Assembly (NCBI RefSeq): GCF_016097415.1
Contig: NZ_JAEHGE010000001.1
Coordinates: 2,405,157 to 2,469,156, forward strand
Direction: 5' to 3'
Length of the DNA stretch: 64,000 nt
DNA from: a sulfur-oxidizing endosymbiont of Gigantopelta aegis
Lineage (GTDB): Bacteria; Pseudomonadota; Gammaproteobacteria; GRL18
The translations under genes were made by a program, and so were the position numbers. Under the pieces are notes generated by a model. It worked only from the letters and a program-made list of their open reading frames with translations. It was not told the origin of the DNA and did no database searches. This document shows positions 48,467-58,067 of the stretch, one piece after another (positions within the stretch are counted from its first letter, which is position 1; every line of letters begins with the position of its first letter).

Positions 48467-50446
48467 TTAATGCCCCGTCATTAGTTCGACCTTAATGTAT
48501 TCAAGGTCTTCGGGACGGGCATGCATGACCAGAATATCATTTTCTTTTAACATTAAATCCGGGGTGGGCTCTTTGCCACGGATGCCACCACGCCTTAGGG
48601 CTGAGAAAACAATGTTTCGCCCACCTAAGTTAATATCGCCAATTTTCATTCCGATAGCACGCGATCCCGGATGCAATACTAGTGTATTAATATGCTCACT
48701 TAGCTTATTGGACTCTTCATGGGATGCTTGTTCGCCAGGAAAATAGCCTCTTAAAAAGTGATAGCGATCTTTACGCGCTCGAGCAATATCACGGGTAATT
48801 TCATTTAAGGGGACATCAAGATGTATTAATAAATGAGAGGCCATGATGATGGATGATTCTAAGGTTTCAGGGATCACATCGGTTGCGCCTTCGGCATAAA
48901 ATTCATCGAGCTTAGTCTCATCAATGCTACGCACTAAGATAGGAATGTCAGAGCGCAGGCAACGCACTTGATGGATGATTTTTTTCGCAGCGGAACTATT
49001 TTTAATGGTGATTAAAATGACTCTTGCTTTCTCAATGCCGGCTGCCAATAAGATTTTTTTATGGGTGGGATCACCATAGAGTACTGTTTCACCAGCATCC
49101 TGTGCTTCTTGAATACGTACAGAATCGAGATCCAGAGCGACATAACTTTGATTTTTTTCTTCAATAAAACGCGATATATTTTGGCCTATATGGCCATAGC
49201 CACAAATAATGACATGTTGATCAATATCTGTCGTGTTGTGTTGAATATTTTCGACAATGTGTTGGCGATTTGAGCGATAGCTTTTGTTGAAAATTGCCTT
49301 GGTCCAGCGACCATTGTTAGTAATAATCCATGGCGTGAACATCATGCTAAGAATAATGGCTGATAATACTATCTGTATCGTGTCTTGCTCAATGACATTA
49401 TAGGTGAGGGCTAAGGTTAATAAGGCAAAACCGAATTCACCACCCTGATTTAATACCAGTCCTGTGCGCAGAGAAACGCCTGGAGTGGCACCAAATAAAT
49501 AACTCAGTCCAGCAACGATCAGTGTTTTGGCTACGATTAATAAGAGTGCAACAAGCAAAACCCAGTGTAATTGGGGTATTAGCGCACTGATATCCAGCAA
49601 CATGCCCACAGTAATAAAAAACAGACCTAATAGAATATCTTGAAAGGGGCGAATATCTACTTCTATCTGATGGCGATATTCGGTTTCACTGAGCATCATA
49701 CCGGCAATAAAAGATCCCAGCGCCAGTGATAGACCTGCGGCATGTGTGGCCCATGACGCAGACAGGGCAATCAGGAGAATGGATAAGGTAAATAATTCAG
49801 CAGAGCGAATATTGGCAATGGTTCTGAGTAAGGGGCGTAAAATCCAATGACCAATTGATAACATTAATAGCAAAATAGCACCACTTTTAATAAAGGCACT
49901 GATTTGCAATGATTCCATTAGGGGCTCATTACTACCCAAGGTGGGAATTAATACTAAGAGTGGGATGACAGCCAAATCCTGAAAAATCAAAATACTAATG
50001 GCGAGATGACCATGACGCGAATTTAATTCTAATTGTTCCGAGAGTTGTTTGGTCACAATGGCGGTAGAAGACAGGGCAATAATGCCACCAACAATGACGG
50101 CTTCTTTGAGGTTTTGACTAAAATACCAGTCAATAGAACCGGCAATAAAAGAAGTCAGCAGCATTTGTGTGCCACCCAGACCAAAGACCTCTTTTTTTAA
50201 GGCAATTAAGCGCGGTAGGGAAAACTCCAAACCGACGGTAAACATCAGAAAAACCACACCAAATTCGGCAATAAAACGCACACTGCCCGTATCTTCAATC
50301 AAGCCCAGAGCATGGGGGCTGACAATAATACCGACAATAAGATAGGCGAGAATAGGAGCGATATTAAAGCGTTTTAAACTGGCTATGGCGATGACTGCTA
50401 AGGTGAGCAGTAAAATGATATTTTCAAAAATAATGTTGTTCATCAA
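48467..50446 (-). CDS. Kef-type CPA2 cation/proton antiporter with TrkA domains
   Basis: 659 residues. About twelve membrane segments in residues 1-385 with the CPA2 pattern, a RCK/TrkA-N domain with IICGYGHIGQNISRF, and a TrkA-C domain at the end. Exchanges K+ (or Na+) for H+; nucleotide or glutathione control is likely through the RCK domain. Free-standing gene, convergent with the GFA gene. Confidence 0.88.
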   Translation of the reverse strand: MMNNIIFENIILLLTLAVIAIASLKRFNIAPILAYLIVGIIVSPHALGLIEDTGSVRFIAEFGVVFLMFTVGLEFSLPRLIALKKEVFGLGGTQMLLTSFIAGSIDWYFSQNLKEAVIVGGIIALSSTAIVTKQLSEQLELNSRHGHLAISILIFQDLAVIPLLVLIPTLGSNEPLMESLQISAFIKSGAILLLMLSIGHWILRPLLRTIANIRSAELFTLSILLIALSASWATHAAGLSLALGSFIAGMMLSETEYRHQIEVDIRPFQDILLGLFFITVGMLLDISALIPQLHWVLLVALLLIVAKTLIVAGLSYLFGATPGVSLRTGLVLNQGGEFGFALLTLALTYNVIEQDTIQIVLSAIILSMMFTPWIITNNGRWTKAIFNKSYRSNRQHIVENIQHNTTDIDQHVIICGYGHIGQNISRFIEEKNQSYVALDLDSVRIQEAQDAGETVLYGDPTHKKILLAAGIEKARVILITIKNSSAAKKIIHQVRCLRSDIPILVRSIDETKLDEFYAEGATDVIPETLESSIIMASHLLIHLDVPLNEITRDIARARKDRYHFLRGYFPGEQASHEESNKLSEHINTLVLHPGSRAIGMKIGDINLGGRNIVFSALRRGGIRGKEPTPDLMLKENDILVMHARPEDLEYIKVELMTGH

Positions 50447-50526
50447 TACAGTATAGCTGAGATAACTAGATGTTGGGTAGATGTTGGGTAGGAATGGACT
50501 GCTGTTGGAGAAAAAATGCTGGATTA

Positions 50527-51831
50527 TTATTGGCGGCCAAAGACATCGTGGGTAATATTGTTAAACCATGAATGTGCATAGCGTGCTTCACGTTTTCTCA
50601 TTGCTGGAGACGAATCCATGGGGGTGAGACCGCCAGCGCCTTTTATCTGCTGAATTTTATTGCCATCAAAGTGATAAACCATCGCAATAGAAATGCCATC
50701 ATCTGGTGTAATAAGACTATAACAGGTGTTAATCAGTGTTGGAGTCGGGGCTGACTTGCCTTGTAGACTAGCCACGACCGCTGCTGCACAGACTTTGGCC
50801 TCAGAATTGGCGGCATAACCCGATTTAGGTAATGGAGATGCAACACTGGCATCACCAATAACATAAATATCCTGATGCCGAGTTGATTCGAAGGTTTGCT
50901 GATTAACCGGACACCAGCCTTGCTGGTTCACTAGATCGGCACTAAAGGCAATTTTTCCGGATTTTTGTGTGGGAATAATATTCAGTACATCAGCCTTATG
51001 CTCATTGCCACTGGCTAAAATCGTATTGGTCTGGGCATTAACACCCTCAATGATACCGCCTTCAGTGCCTTTAACCCATTCAATGAGGCTCTTGTCGGTG
51101 CCATAAGCATAATGCTTTTTCCAGCCTTGCATGAACAGGTCAAACTTTGCGAAGCTGTCCTTTGCATCTAAAATAAGTATTTTTGATTTGGGCTTATGAT
51201 GTTTTAAATAGTGTGCGATTTGACTGGCGCGTTCATAAGGTGCTGGCGGACAACGAAAAGGGTTGGCTGGTGCTGCGATAATAACCGTCCCACCATCTTT
51301 CATTGTTTCGAGTTGTTGGCGCAGCAAAAGCGTTTGTGCTCCTGCTTGCCAAGCATGAGGTATTTTATTCGCTGCGATGTTGGCATCATAGCCATCAATT
51401 GTATGCCATTTAAAATCAATCCCTGGAGACACTATACAGCGATCATAAGCAATACGACCATTGTTTTTGGTCAGTACCTGTTTTTTATCGACATCAATGT
51501 TTTCAGCGTAGTCTTGGATAATTGTCACCCCCATTGAGGCTAAGTTTTTATAGCCAAATTTAAGCGTATCAATAGGGCGCTCGCCACTGATGACTTCATT
51601 GCTCATAAAACAAGTAAAGTAATTCGCCTTGGGTTCAATAATACTGATCTTGATATTTGGATCGGCTCTTTTTAGATAGCGAGCAGCCGTTGCACCACCA
51701 ATGCCACCACCAATAATGACCACATGGCCTGCCTGCTTGCCAGCCAGCAGAATTTGGCTAAAACCTATTGTACTAACAGCGGCAGCAACACCGCTGAGTT
51801 GTATAAAATTTCTACGTGAAATTGCTGACAT
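50527..51831 (-). CDS. fccB: flavocytochrome c sulfide dehydrogenase, flavoprotein subunit
   Basis: 434 residues. Tat signal SRRNFIQLSG at the N-terminus, FAD-binding VVIIGGGIGGATAARYL, and the FCSD cysteine blocks YFTCFMSNE, NPFRCPPAPYERA and QQGWCPVNQQTFES. Oxidises sulfide to sulfur or polysulfide in the periplasm, passing electrons to FccA. Starts 12 bases after fccA and closes the DUF1538-PII-CBS-fccAB operon. Confidence 0.93.
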   Translation of the reverse strand: MSAISRRNFIQLSGVAAAVSTIGFSQILLAGKQAGHVVIIGGGIGGATAARYLKRADPNIKISIIEPKANYFTCFMSNEVISGERPIDTLKFGYKNLASMGVTIIQDYAENIDVDKKQVLTKNNGRIAYDRCIVSPGIDFKWHTIDGYDANIAANKIPHAWQAGAQTLLLRQQLETMKDGGTVIIAAPANPFRCPPAPYERASQIAHYLKHHKPKSKILILDAKDSFAKFDLFMQGWKKHYAYGTDKSLIEWVKGTEGGIIEGVNAQTNTILASGNEHKADVLNIIPTQKSGKIAFSADLVNQQGWCPVNQQTFESTRHQDIYVIGDASVASPLPKSGYAANSEAKVCAAAVVASLQGKSAPTPTLINTCYSLITPDDGISIAMVYHFDGNKIQQIKGAGGLTPMDSSPAMRKREARYAHSWFNNITHDVFGRQ

Positions 51832-51843
51832 TATTATTTGCCT

Positions 51844-52434
51844 TTATTGCTGGCTAGCGTAAAAATGCATTAATGCTGAGAGGCCATCGTTGCCGGATCT
51901 TTTTAGTAGCCTGCGGACTTTTATTTTCATTTTTCTGGGCATTTTCCGGCGCTTATGTTGGAAGTCATCGAGGCTATAGCGTAAATATTCACGCCATTGT
52001 CCGGCCAGAATACCGGCATCATCGTCAGCGGAACGACCACCATCCTCGTGGCAGCGTTCACAATACTTGTCATGCAGTTTGGCACCATATTTGGCCTGTG
52101 TCACATCAAAGGCCTGAGTGTTATAACGCATTTTTTGTTGCGAAAAATAATCCGCCATCAGCTTAATTTCTTCGCTGCTATAAGCTGTTGCGATGCGACT
52201 CATAATGGTTGCATAACGGCCATCGGGATCTTTATAATCTGTCATTGCTGCAATGAAATACTCAGCAGAAATACCGGCCAAAGAGGGGGTGGCCGGACCT
52301 GAACTATTGCCGTCTGTGCCGTGACATCCCGCACAAGTATTGGCTAGGTCTAACGCTCTGTGTGGAGCAGAAAAACTATCACTTGTTATTATTAAACCAG
52401 CAAGGATTAATAAAAGGAATAATCGCTTATTCAA
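51844..52434 (-). CDS. fccA: flavocytochrome c sulfide dehydrogenase, diheme cytochrome subunit
   Basis: 196 residues: signal peptide (about 1-23), heme motif CAGCHGTDG near residue 35 and CERCHEDGG near residue 130, each followed by a distal Met region (MADYFSQQKM in the first half). Accepts electrons from FccB. Its start overlaps the CBS gene by 8 bases, tying sulfide oxidation to the upstream PII/DUF1538 genes. Confidence 0.92.
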   Translation of the reverse strand: MNKRLFLLLILAGLIITSDSFSAPHRALDLANTCAGCHGTDGNSSGPATPSLAGISAEYFIAAMTDYKDPDGRYATIMSRIATAYSSEEIKLMADYFSQQKMRYNTQAFDVTQAKYGAKLHDKYCERCHEDGGRSADDDAGILAGQWREYLRYSLDDFQHKRRKMPRKMKIKVRRLLKRSGNDGLSALMHFYASQQ

Positions 52435-52828
52435 TATTACACATACCTTTTAATACCATGTCCGTATAACTGACAATGCCGATAATTTTTCCATGCTTAA
52501 CGACGGGTGCACGTGAGATGCCGAATTGTTCAAACAGACGGGCGCAATAACGGATATCCATGTCTTGACGAATCGTTAAGGCCGGTTTAGTCATCACCTC
52601 ATAAACATTGGTGCGGTCTATTGATTTATCGACTGCGAGGACTTTGCGGGCAATGTCGGAAATAATCACGATACCCCATTCATCATTTTCATGGCGTTTA
52701 TTGACGATGAGAGTTTTAGTTTCAACGTGCTGCATTTCATCAAGGGCCTGTTTAACGGTCTTCATGCCATCAACAAAATCCACATGATGTTTCATTACAT
52801 CCTTAACGCTAATTCTTGTGGGTGTCAT
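52427..52828 (-). CDS. CBS-domain pair protein
   Basis: 133 residues made of two CBS domains and nothing else; MTKPALTIRQDMDIRYC and SRAPVVKHGKIIGIVSYTDM belong to the second. CBS pairs sense adenine nucleotides and switch transporters or enzymes. Overlaps the PII-like gene by four bases (ATGA) and fccA by eight. Confidence 0.85.
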   Translation of the reverse strand: MTPTRISVKDVMKHHVDFVDGMKTVKQALDEMQHVETKTLIVNKRHENDEWGIVIISDIARKVLAVDKSIDRTNVYEVMTKPALTIRQDMDIRYCARLFEQFGISRAPVVKHGKIIGIVSYTDMVLKGMCNIE

Positions 52829-53175
52829 ATTCTATCCTCTACTGTTTCACATAATTCTTTAATCTGATGAGAGACACCGACGGCATCTTCGACATCAATT
52901 TGAAAAGCAATACCGGTTCCCGGTGAATCATCAAAATGACCGACATCACTGATTATTTCCAGTACATCCCGACTCATATGTTCTTCTACTAACAGCAAGA
53001 TAACATCCCGCTGGGTTTCCAGTGTCAGACCAAAAAAAGTTTTGGTTTTCTGTATGCCTTCACCTCGGGCATTATTAATGACGGTTGCACCTGTTGCACC
53101 TGCAACTCGGCTGGCATCCAGCACTGCATCGGTGACATCATCATTTACAAAAGCAATAATTAATTTAAATCGCAT
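52825..53175 (-). CDS. PII-like signalling protein
   Basis: 116 residues with a PII-like ferredoxin fold: VNDDVTDAVLDASRVAGATGATVINNARG (B-loop like region in pieces) and a C-terminal SPGTGIAFQIDVED. The T-loop is short and has no uridylylation tyrosine, so control by nucleotide binding is more likely than by GlnD. Overlaps the DUF1538 gene by 11 bases, so it probably regulates that membrane protein, as PII-like proteins do for other transporters. Inference from context. Confidence 0.75.
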   Translation of the reverse strand: MRFKLIIAFVNDDVTDAVLDASRVAGATGATVINNARGEGIQKTKTFFGLTLETQRDVILLLVEEHMSRDVLEIISDVGHFDDSPGTGIAFQIDVEDAVGVSHQIKELCETVEDRI

Positions 53176-54034
53176 TGTCGCTCTCTCTTTTATTTATAGT
53201 GGATTTTGCTTGTTCATCGATGGCTTTTTTTCGCTTGCCATACCATTCGGATAATTGTGCATAGGCTAATACTGAAATAATAGGGAATAAACTGGCAAAG
53301 GCAATCAGTCCAAAACCATCTAATAACTCACTTCGTCCAGGTACTTTTGCTGCTAAGCCAATCCCTAGAGCGGCAACAATTGGTACGGTGACGGTTGAAG
53401 TGGTCACGCCACCGGAATCATAGGCCAGAGGAATAATTAATTTGGGTGAATAGAATGTTTGTATGACCACAATAATGTAGCCACCAATAATAAACCAATG
53501 CAGGGGCAATCCCGTCACAATACGCCATGAACCCAAAGAGATTCCAAAGGCGACGCCAATGGCCACGGCAATGCGTAAGCCCCAAATGCCAATTGAACCA
53601 CCCGATACTTCATTGGCTTTAATGGCGACCGCCAATAGCGATGGTTCTGCAATGGTGGTACTAAAACCAATGGTAAAAGCAAACACGTAGACCCAGAAGT
53701 ATTGACTCCAGTGAAAATCAATTGCCTGCATATTTTGAGCAATACTTTCAGATGCAGGGGAGAGAAAGGACTGTCGAATAAACTCAGGATCCGTTAATTG
53801 CGCTGCCATGAGTTTGCCAATTGGAAACAAGGCATCTTCTAGTCCTTGGAGAAATAAGGCTAAGCCAAATAGTACATAGAAAGAGCCAATGATAACGCGT
53901 TTAAGGTTAGGAATTTTTTTGCGGATCACAAAAAACTGGAAGCCAATAATAATGCTCGCAATAGGGAGTACATCGGTAATGGTGTGTAAAAATGTCCAGA
54001 AGAATTTAATTAATTCAGCTAATATGCCGTCCAT
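53165..54034 (-). CDS. DUF1538 membrane protein
   Basis: 289 residues with about seven membrane segments. [23 protein letters not shown] and [16 protein letters not shown] mark the DUF1538 family, and the internal similarity of GFSTTIAEPSLLA suggests a transporter-like repeat. Function is not established. Paralogue of the truncated gene upstream with which it overlaps by one base (TAATG). With the PII-like and CBS genes it looks like a regulated transport unit. Confidence 0.75.
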   Translation of the reverse strand: MDGILAELIKFFWTFLHTITDVLPIASIIIGFQFFVIRKKIPNLKRVIIGSFYVLFGLALFLQGLEDALFPIGKLMAAQLTDPEFIRQSFLSPASESIAQNMQAIDFHWSQYFWVYVFAFTIGFSTTIAEPSLLAVAIKANEVSGGSIGIWGLRIAVAIGVAFGISLGSWRIVTGLPLHWFIIGGYIIVVIQTFYSPKLIIPLAYDSGGVTTSTVTVPIVAALGIGLAAKVPGRSELLDGFGLIAFASLFPIISVLAYAQLSEWYGKRKKAIDEQAKSTINKRESDNAI

Positions 54035-54354
54035 TAATACAGCATCCCATAAGCCATGACAAAAATCATCGGTGTTAAAGACGCTAAAGCAATCAGTCCG
54101 AAACCATCCAACATAGGGTTTCGTCCCTTGATGCTTGAAGCCAGACCAATTCCTAAAGCCGTCATTAAAGGGACGGTAATTGTGGAGGTGGTGACACCGC
54201 CGGAGTCATAGGCTATGCCGATGATTTCCTTTGGTGCAATCATGGTCATGGCAACGACCAATACATAGCCTCCCATAATAATCCATTGCAATGGCCAGCC
54301 TTTGATAATCCGTAAGACACCAATTACAGCGGCAAGGCCAACGGAAAAAGCCAC
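54034..54354 (-). pseudogene. DUF1538 paralogue, N-terminal half missing
   Basis: Only about 106 residues from a GTG at 54354, matching the C-terminal part of the neighbouring DUF1538 protein ([23 protein letters not shown]). In-frame sequence continues upstream to about 54420 without a start and loses family character near 54375. The full family protein needs about 150 more residues. The cut lies against the ppa start, which suggests a deletion that removed this gene's 5' end and the operon promoter. Confidence 0.65.
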
Positions 54355-54369
54355 GGTAAACTTAAGGCC

Positions 54370-54930
54370 TTGAGCATATTGTTTAATGGCGATAGAGTGA
54401 CCACGGGTAAGAATGTTCCAAATGAATTTAATGTCATTATTGAAATCCCATCACATAGTGATCCGGTTAAATATGAAGTAGACAAAGAGACCGGCGCAAT
54501 GTTTGTTGACCGCTTTATCGGTACTGCAATGGTCTACCCTTGCAACTATGGTTATGTACCGCATACCCTGTCTGATGATGGTGATGCTGTTGATGTCTTG
54601 GTGGTTACACCGATGCCATTGCAGTTTGGTTCCGTGATTCAATGCCGTCCTATTGGTATGTTGCAGATGGAAGACGAAGCAGGAATGGATGCCAAAGTCT
54701 TGGCAGTGCCTATTGATAAATTAACCGGTATGTACTCAAACGTGAGCTCATTTCGTGATATGCCATCAACCCTACTCGATACCATTGCTCATTTCTTTGA
54801 ACATTATAAAGATTTAGAGCCTGGGAAATGGGTCAAAATCAATGGTTGGGTTGGTGTTGAAGAAGCAAAGAGAGAAATCACTGAAAGCATTAAAAGCTTT
54901 CAGAACGCACCCGATAAACCTTGTTTTTAG
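54370..54930 (+). CDS. ppa: inorganic pyrophosphatase, start uncertain
   Basis: Type I PPase: ADPVKYE-like [14 protein letters not shown], then [25 protein letters not shown] and [17 protein letters not shown] carry the metal and pyrophosphate ligands. Hydrolyses PPi in the cytoplasm, important when ATP sulfurylase and APS chemistry run. The C-terminus is normal. At the 5' end no good ATG is in frame: TTG at 54370 and GTG at 54397 are possible, and ATGGCGATAGAG is one frame off, as if bases were lost at the rearrangement junction with DUF1538. Confidence 0.85.
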   Translation: MSILFNGDRVTTGKNVPNEFNVIIEIPSHSDPVKYEVDKETGAMFVDRFIGTAMVYPCNYGYVPHTLSDDGDAVDVLVVTPMPLQFGSVIQCRPIGMLQMEDEAGMDAKVLAVPIDKLTGMYSNVSSFRDMPSTLLDTIAHFFEHYKDLEPGKWVKINGWVGVEEAKREITESIKSFQNAPDKPCF

Positions 54931-55305
54931 ATTGTTAGCTTGTCACTCTACAAAATACCCAGTATTAGGGTATTTGTAGGGAGCTGATGAGGCACAAAAT
55001 TCACCCTAAAAACACAGTAAAATAGTATAGATTTATAAATGTCACTCTTCTTGACTTTTCTCAATAAAAATCCACTCTACAGATAGCAATTTTTCCATTA
55101 AATATTGTATTAACAATGGCTTGCGAACTAGTCGTATTTACCTACCCCATGTTGGATTTACACACTTGGGGGCATAGGTGTTAGTATGCATCCACTTAAA
55201 AGTTTTCGCCTAGTTAAGACGGTGTTGGAGCACGTTTTTCAGATACTTTTTAACTAAATTTTAAGCTTAATAACTATTCTTAAATATATAAGGAAAGGAA
55301 AAACC
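54931..55305. other. ppa-aprB intergenic region
   Basis: 375 bases without a gene. AAATACCC/GGGTATTT at 54952-54974 may form a hairpin after ppa; a degenerate repeat C copy lies at 54976-55007. The rest is AT-rich and should contain the aprB promoter; AGGAAAGG lies before the aprB ATG. Confidence 0.6.
54976..55007. repeat. dispersed repeat C, degenerate copy
   Basis: GTAGGGAGCTGATGAGGCAC shares the GATGAGGCAC/GCTGAGGCAC core with the other two copies. Confidence 0.4.
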
Positions 55306-55782
55306 ATGCCAACATTCGTACGCACAGAAAAGTGTGATGGCTGTAAAGGTCAGGACAGAACAGCATGTATGTATATCTGCCCACACGACTTAATGAAACT
55401 GGACAAAGACGGTTCAGAAACTGGCCACGCCATGAAATCATTTAACCAAGAGCCAGAGCAGTGCTGGGAATGTTATTCCTGCATTAAGATCTGTCCACAG
55501 AACGCCATCGAATGTCGTGCTTATGCCGATATCGTCCCTATGGGCGGTTCAGTACAGCCACTACGCGGAACTGATTCAATCATGTGGACCATCAAATTCA
55601 GAAACGGCACCATGAAGCGTTTCAAATTCCCGATACGTACCACGCCAGAAGGTTCAATTCAGCCGTATGAAGGCAAGCCTAAAGCAGATTACGCGAACAT
55701 TGGTTCAGATAAAGGATTCTTCGTTAACGAAGGCAAATATCCTTATGAAGGTAACCCAGACGAATTGATTCTTCTTAAGTAA
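55306..55782 (+). CDS. aprB: adenylylsulfate reductase beta subunit
   Basis: 158 residues. Two [4Fe-4S] clusters are bound by CDGCKGQDRTACMYICP and CWECYSCIKICP; a C-terminal extension wraps the alpha subunit, as usual. Passes electrons between AprA and the membrane partner. With AGGAAAGG before the ATG. In sulfur oxidisers the enzyme works from sulfite and AMP to APS. Confidence 0.95.
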   Translation: MPTFVRTEKCDGCKGQDRTACMYICPHDLMKLDKDGSETGHAMKSFNQEPEQCWECYSCIKICPQNAIECRAYADIVPMGGSVQPLRGTDSIMWTIKFRNGTMKRFKFPIRTTPEGSIQPYEGKPKADYANIGSDKGFFVNEGKYPYEGNPDELILLK

Positions 55783-55916
55783 TTACCTCGGTAATACGAA
55801 GCAAGAAGCACTCGCAAAAACAGAGAGCCAGTCCCTTGTCAGCCAGCGAACAAAAAGCTGAGCCAGACAACGTACATAGCTCAAACTATAGAACAATACA
55901 AACAGAGGTTATCCGA

Positions 55917-57841
55917 ATGTCAGGAACATTTGAAAATCCAGAAGTCATCGAAGAAACGGTTGACATTCTACTTATCGGTGGTGGTATGGGCGCATGTGGC
56001 GCAGCATACGAACTAGGACCATGGATAGAAGCATCAGGCCAAGACATCTCAGTCAAGCTTGTCGATAAAGCTGCCATGGATCGCTCCGGCGCCGTTGCTC
56101 AAGGTTTATCAGCGATTAACACCTATATTGGTACCGAACAAGATCCCGCGGACTATGCTCGCATGGTTTCAAACGACTTAATGGGCATTACCCGTGATGA
56201 TTTAGCGTATGACCTAGGTCGTCACGTCGATGATTCAGTTCACCTATTCGAAGAATGGGGTCTACCAATTTGGAAACAGCCTGGAGACGAAGGCAAATCA
56301 TTAGCAGACGGCGGCATGCCCGTACGTTCTGGTAAATGGCAAATCATGATTAACGGTGAAAGCTACAAGTGGATTGTTGCAGAAGCGGCTAAAAAAGCCT
56401 TAGGCACAGAAAAATCCAAGAACGCGTCTTCATCGTAAAACTCGTCAACGACAAAAACGACCCCAGTCGTATTGCCGGTGCTGTTGGTTTCTCTACTCGT
56501 GAAAACAAAATCTACGTTTACACCTTCAAAGCTTGCTTATTAGTGTGTGGTGGCGCAGTGAACATCTTCCGTCCCCGTTCTGTTGGAGAAGGTACAGGTC
56601 GTGCTTGGTATCCCGTCTGGAACTCAGGTTCAACTTACTCAATGGCAGCAGAAGCTGGCGCTGAATTAACCATGATGGAAAACCGCTTCGTCCCAGCCCG
56701 TTTCAAAGACGGCTACGGACCTGTTGGCGCATGGTTCCTACTATTCAAAGCCAAAGCAACTAATGCTTTCGGTGAAGTTTACATGGACAAAAATGCCGAG
56801 CTACTGAACGACTATCCTCCTTATGGACTCGCCAAAGTACCTGCTTCTTGCCTACGTAATCACCTAATGATGAAAGAAATGCGTGAAGGCCGTGGTCCCA
56901 TCTATATGGACACCGTTACAGCACTAGGCAATTTAGCAGAAACCATGACACCCAAAGAAATCAAGCACCTGGAAGCAGAAGCTTGGGAAGATTTCCTAGA
57001 CATGTGTATTGGTCAAGCAGGCGTATGGGCTGGTGAGAATATCGAACCAGAAAAAACCAACTCCGAATTAATGCCTACCGAACCATACCTACTGGGTTCA
57101 CACTCAGGTTGTTGTGGCATCTGGGTTTCAGGTCCTACCGATTTAGGCGCACCTGAAGCATGGTCATGGGGCTACCGCTCAATGACCACCATCAAAGGTT
57201 TATTCACCGCTGCTGATGGTGTTGGCGCATCCGGTCACAAATTCTCTTCAGGCTCTCACGCTGAAGGTCGTTTAGCCGCTAAAGCCATGGTTCAGTACTG
57301 TGTAGACAACAAAGATTGGACACCTGAATTAGACACTTCAGTAGAAGAGTTGACCTCAGATATCTATCAGCCAGTACGTACCTTCTTAGAGCACAAAGAT
57401 TACTCTACAGCAATCGATATCAACCCTAACTACATCACACCAAAAATGCTTCAGTTCCGTTTACAGAAGATGATGGATGAGTACGTAGCCGGTGTTGCGA
57501 CCATGTACCAGACCAATGCGAAGATGCTAGAAGTCGCAGAGCACAAGCTGGGTATGCTAAAAGAAGACGCGAAGAAAATGCGTGCTAAAGATTTACACGA
57601 GTTATTACGTGCGTGGGAAAACTATCACCGCATATTGACTGCTGAAGCACACATGAAGCACATCCAGTTCCGTGAAGAATCACGTTACCCTGGCTTCTAC
57701 TATCGTATGGACTTCAACATTGTTGACGAAGAAAACTGGAAATGTTTTGTGAACTCAACCTATGACAAGAAGACACAAAAGTGGAACTGCTTTAAAGTAG
57801 AACACGTTGATGTTGTCGACAAGTCTGTCCTTATGAAGTAA
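55917..57841 (+). pseudogene. aprA: adenylylsulfate reductase alpha subunit, one-base frameshift
   Basis: From ATG 55917 (AGAGG upstream) the FAD-binding GGGMGACGAAYE follows DILLI, and the frame runs to a stop at 56438. The rest of AprA, starting VFIVKLVNDKND in another frame, reads to 57841 with the normal C-terminus. Adding one A to the A5 run at 56410-56414 gives ...TEKIQERVFIVK and one frame of 642 codons including the stop, the usual AprA size. No other change is needed. Either a fresh mutation or a base-calling error; since aprB and the rest of aprA look well conserved, error or a polymorphic run is quite possible. Confidence 0.9.
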
Positions 57842-57897
57842 TGACTGCAACTTGAGTGAAAGCTCAGGTACAGTAAGGCTTAATAAGCACCAAGAAG

Positions 57898-57931
57898 AGC
57901 CCGTTCAATGCAAGTTGAGCGGGCTTTTTTT
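57898..57931 (+). terminator. rho-independent terminator of aprBA
   Basis: AGCCCGTTCAA pairs with TTGAGCGGGCT (one G-T pair) and a T7 run follows. Confidence 0.88.
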
Positions 57932-58067
57932 GTTGTCTTTTATCTTTTTACTCTGGTTGATATAAATATTCCTGAGTTCTACTATTCAACATTCCCACAC
58001 CTCCCCTTGACTTTCACTGTTTAAATAACCATATCTATCGTAATGTATAATAACAAGGGCATTTTTA

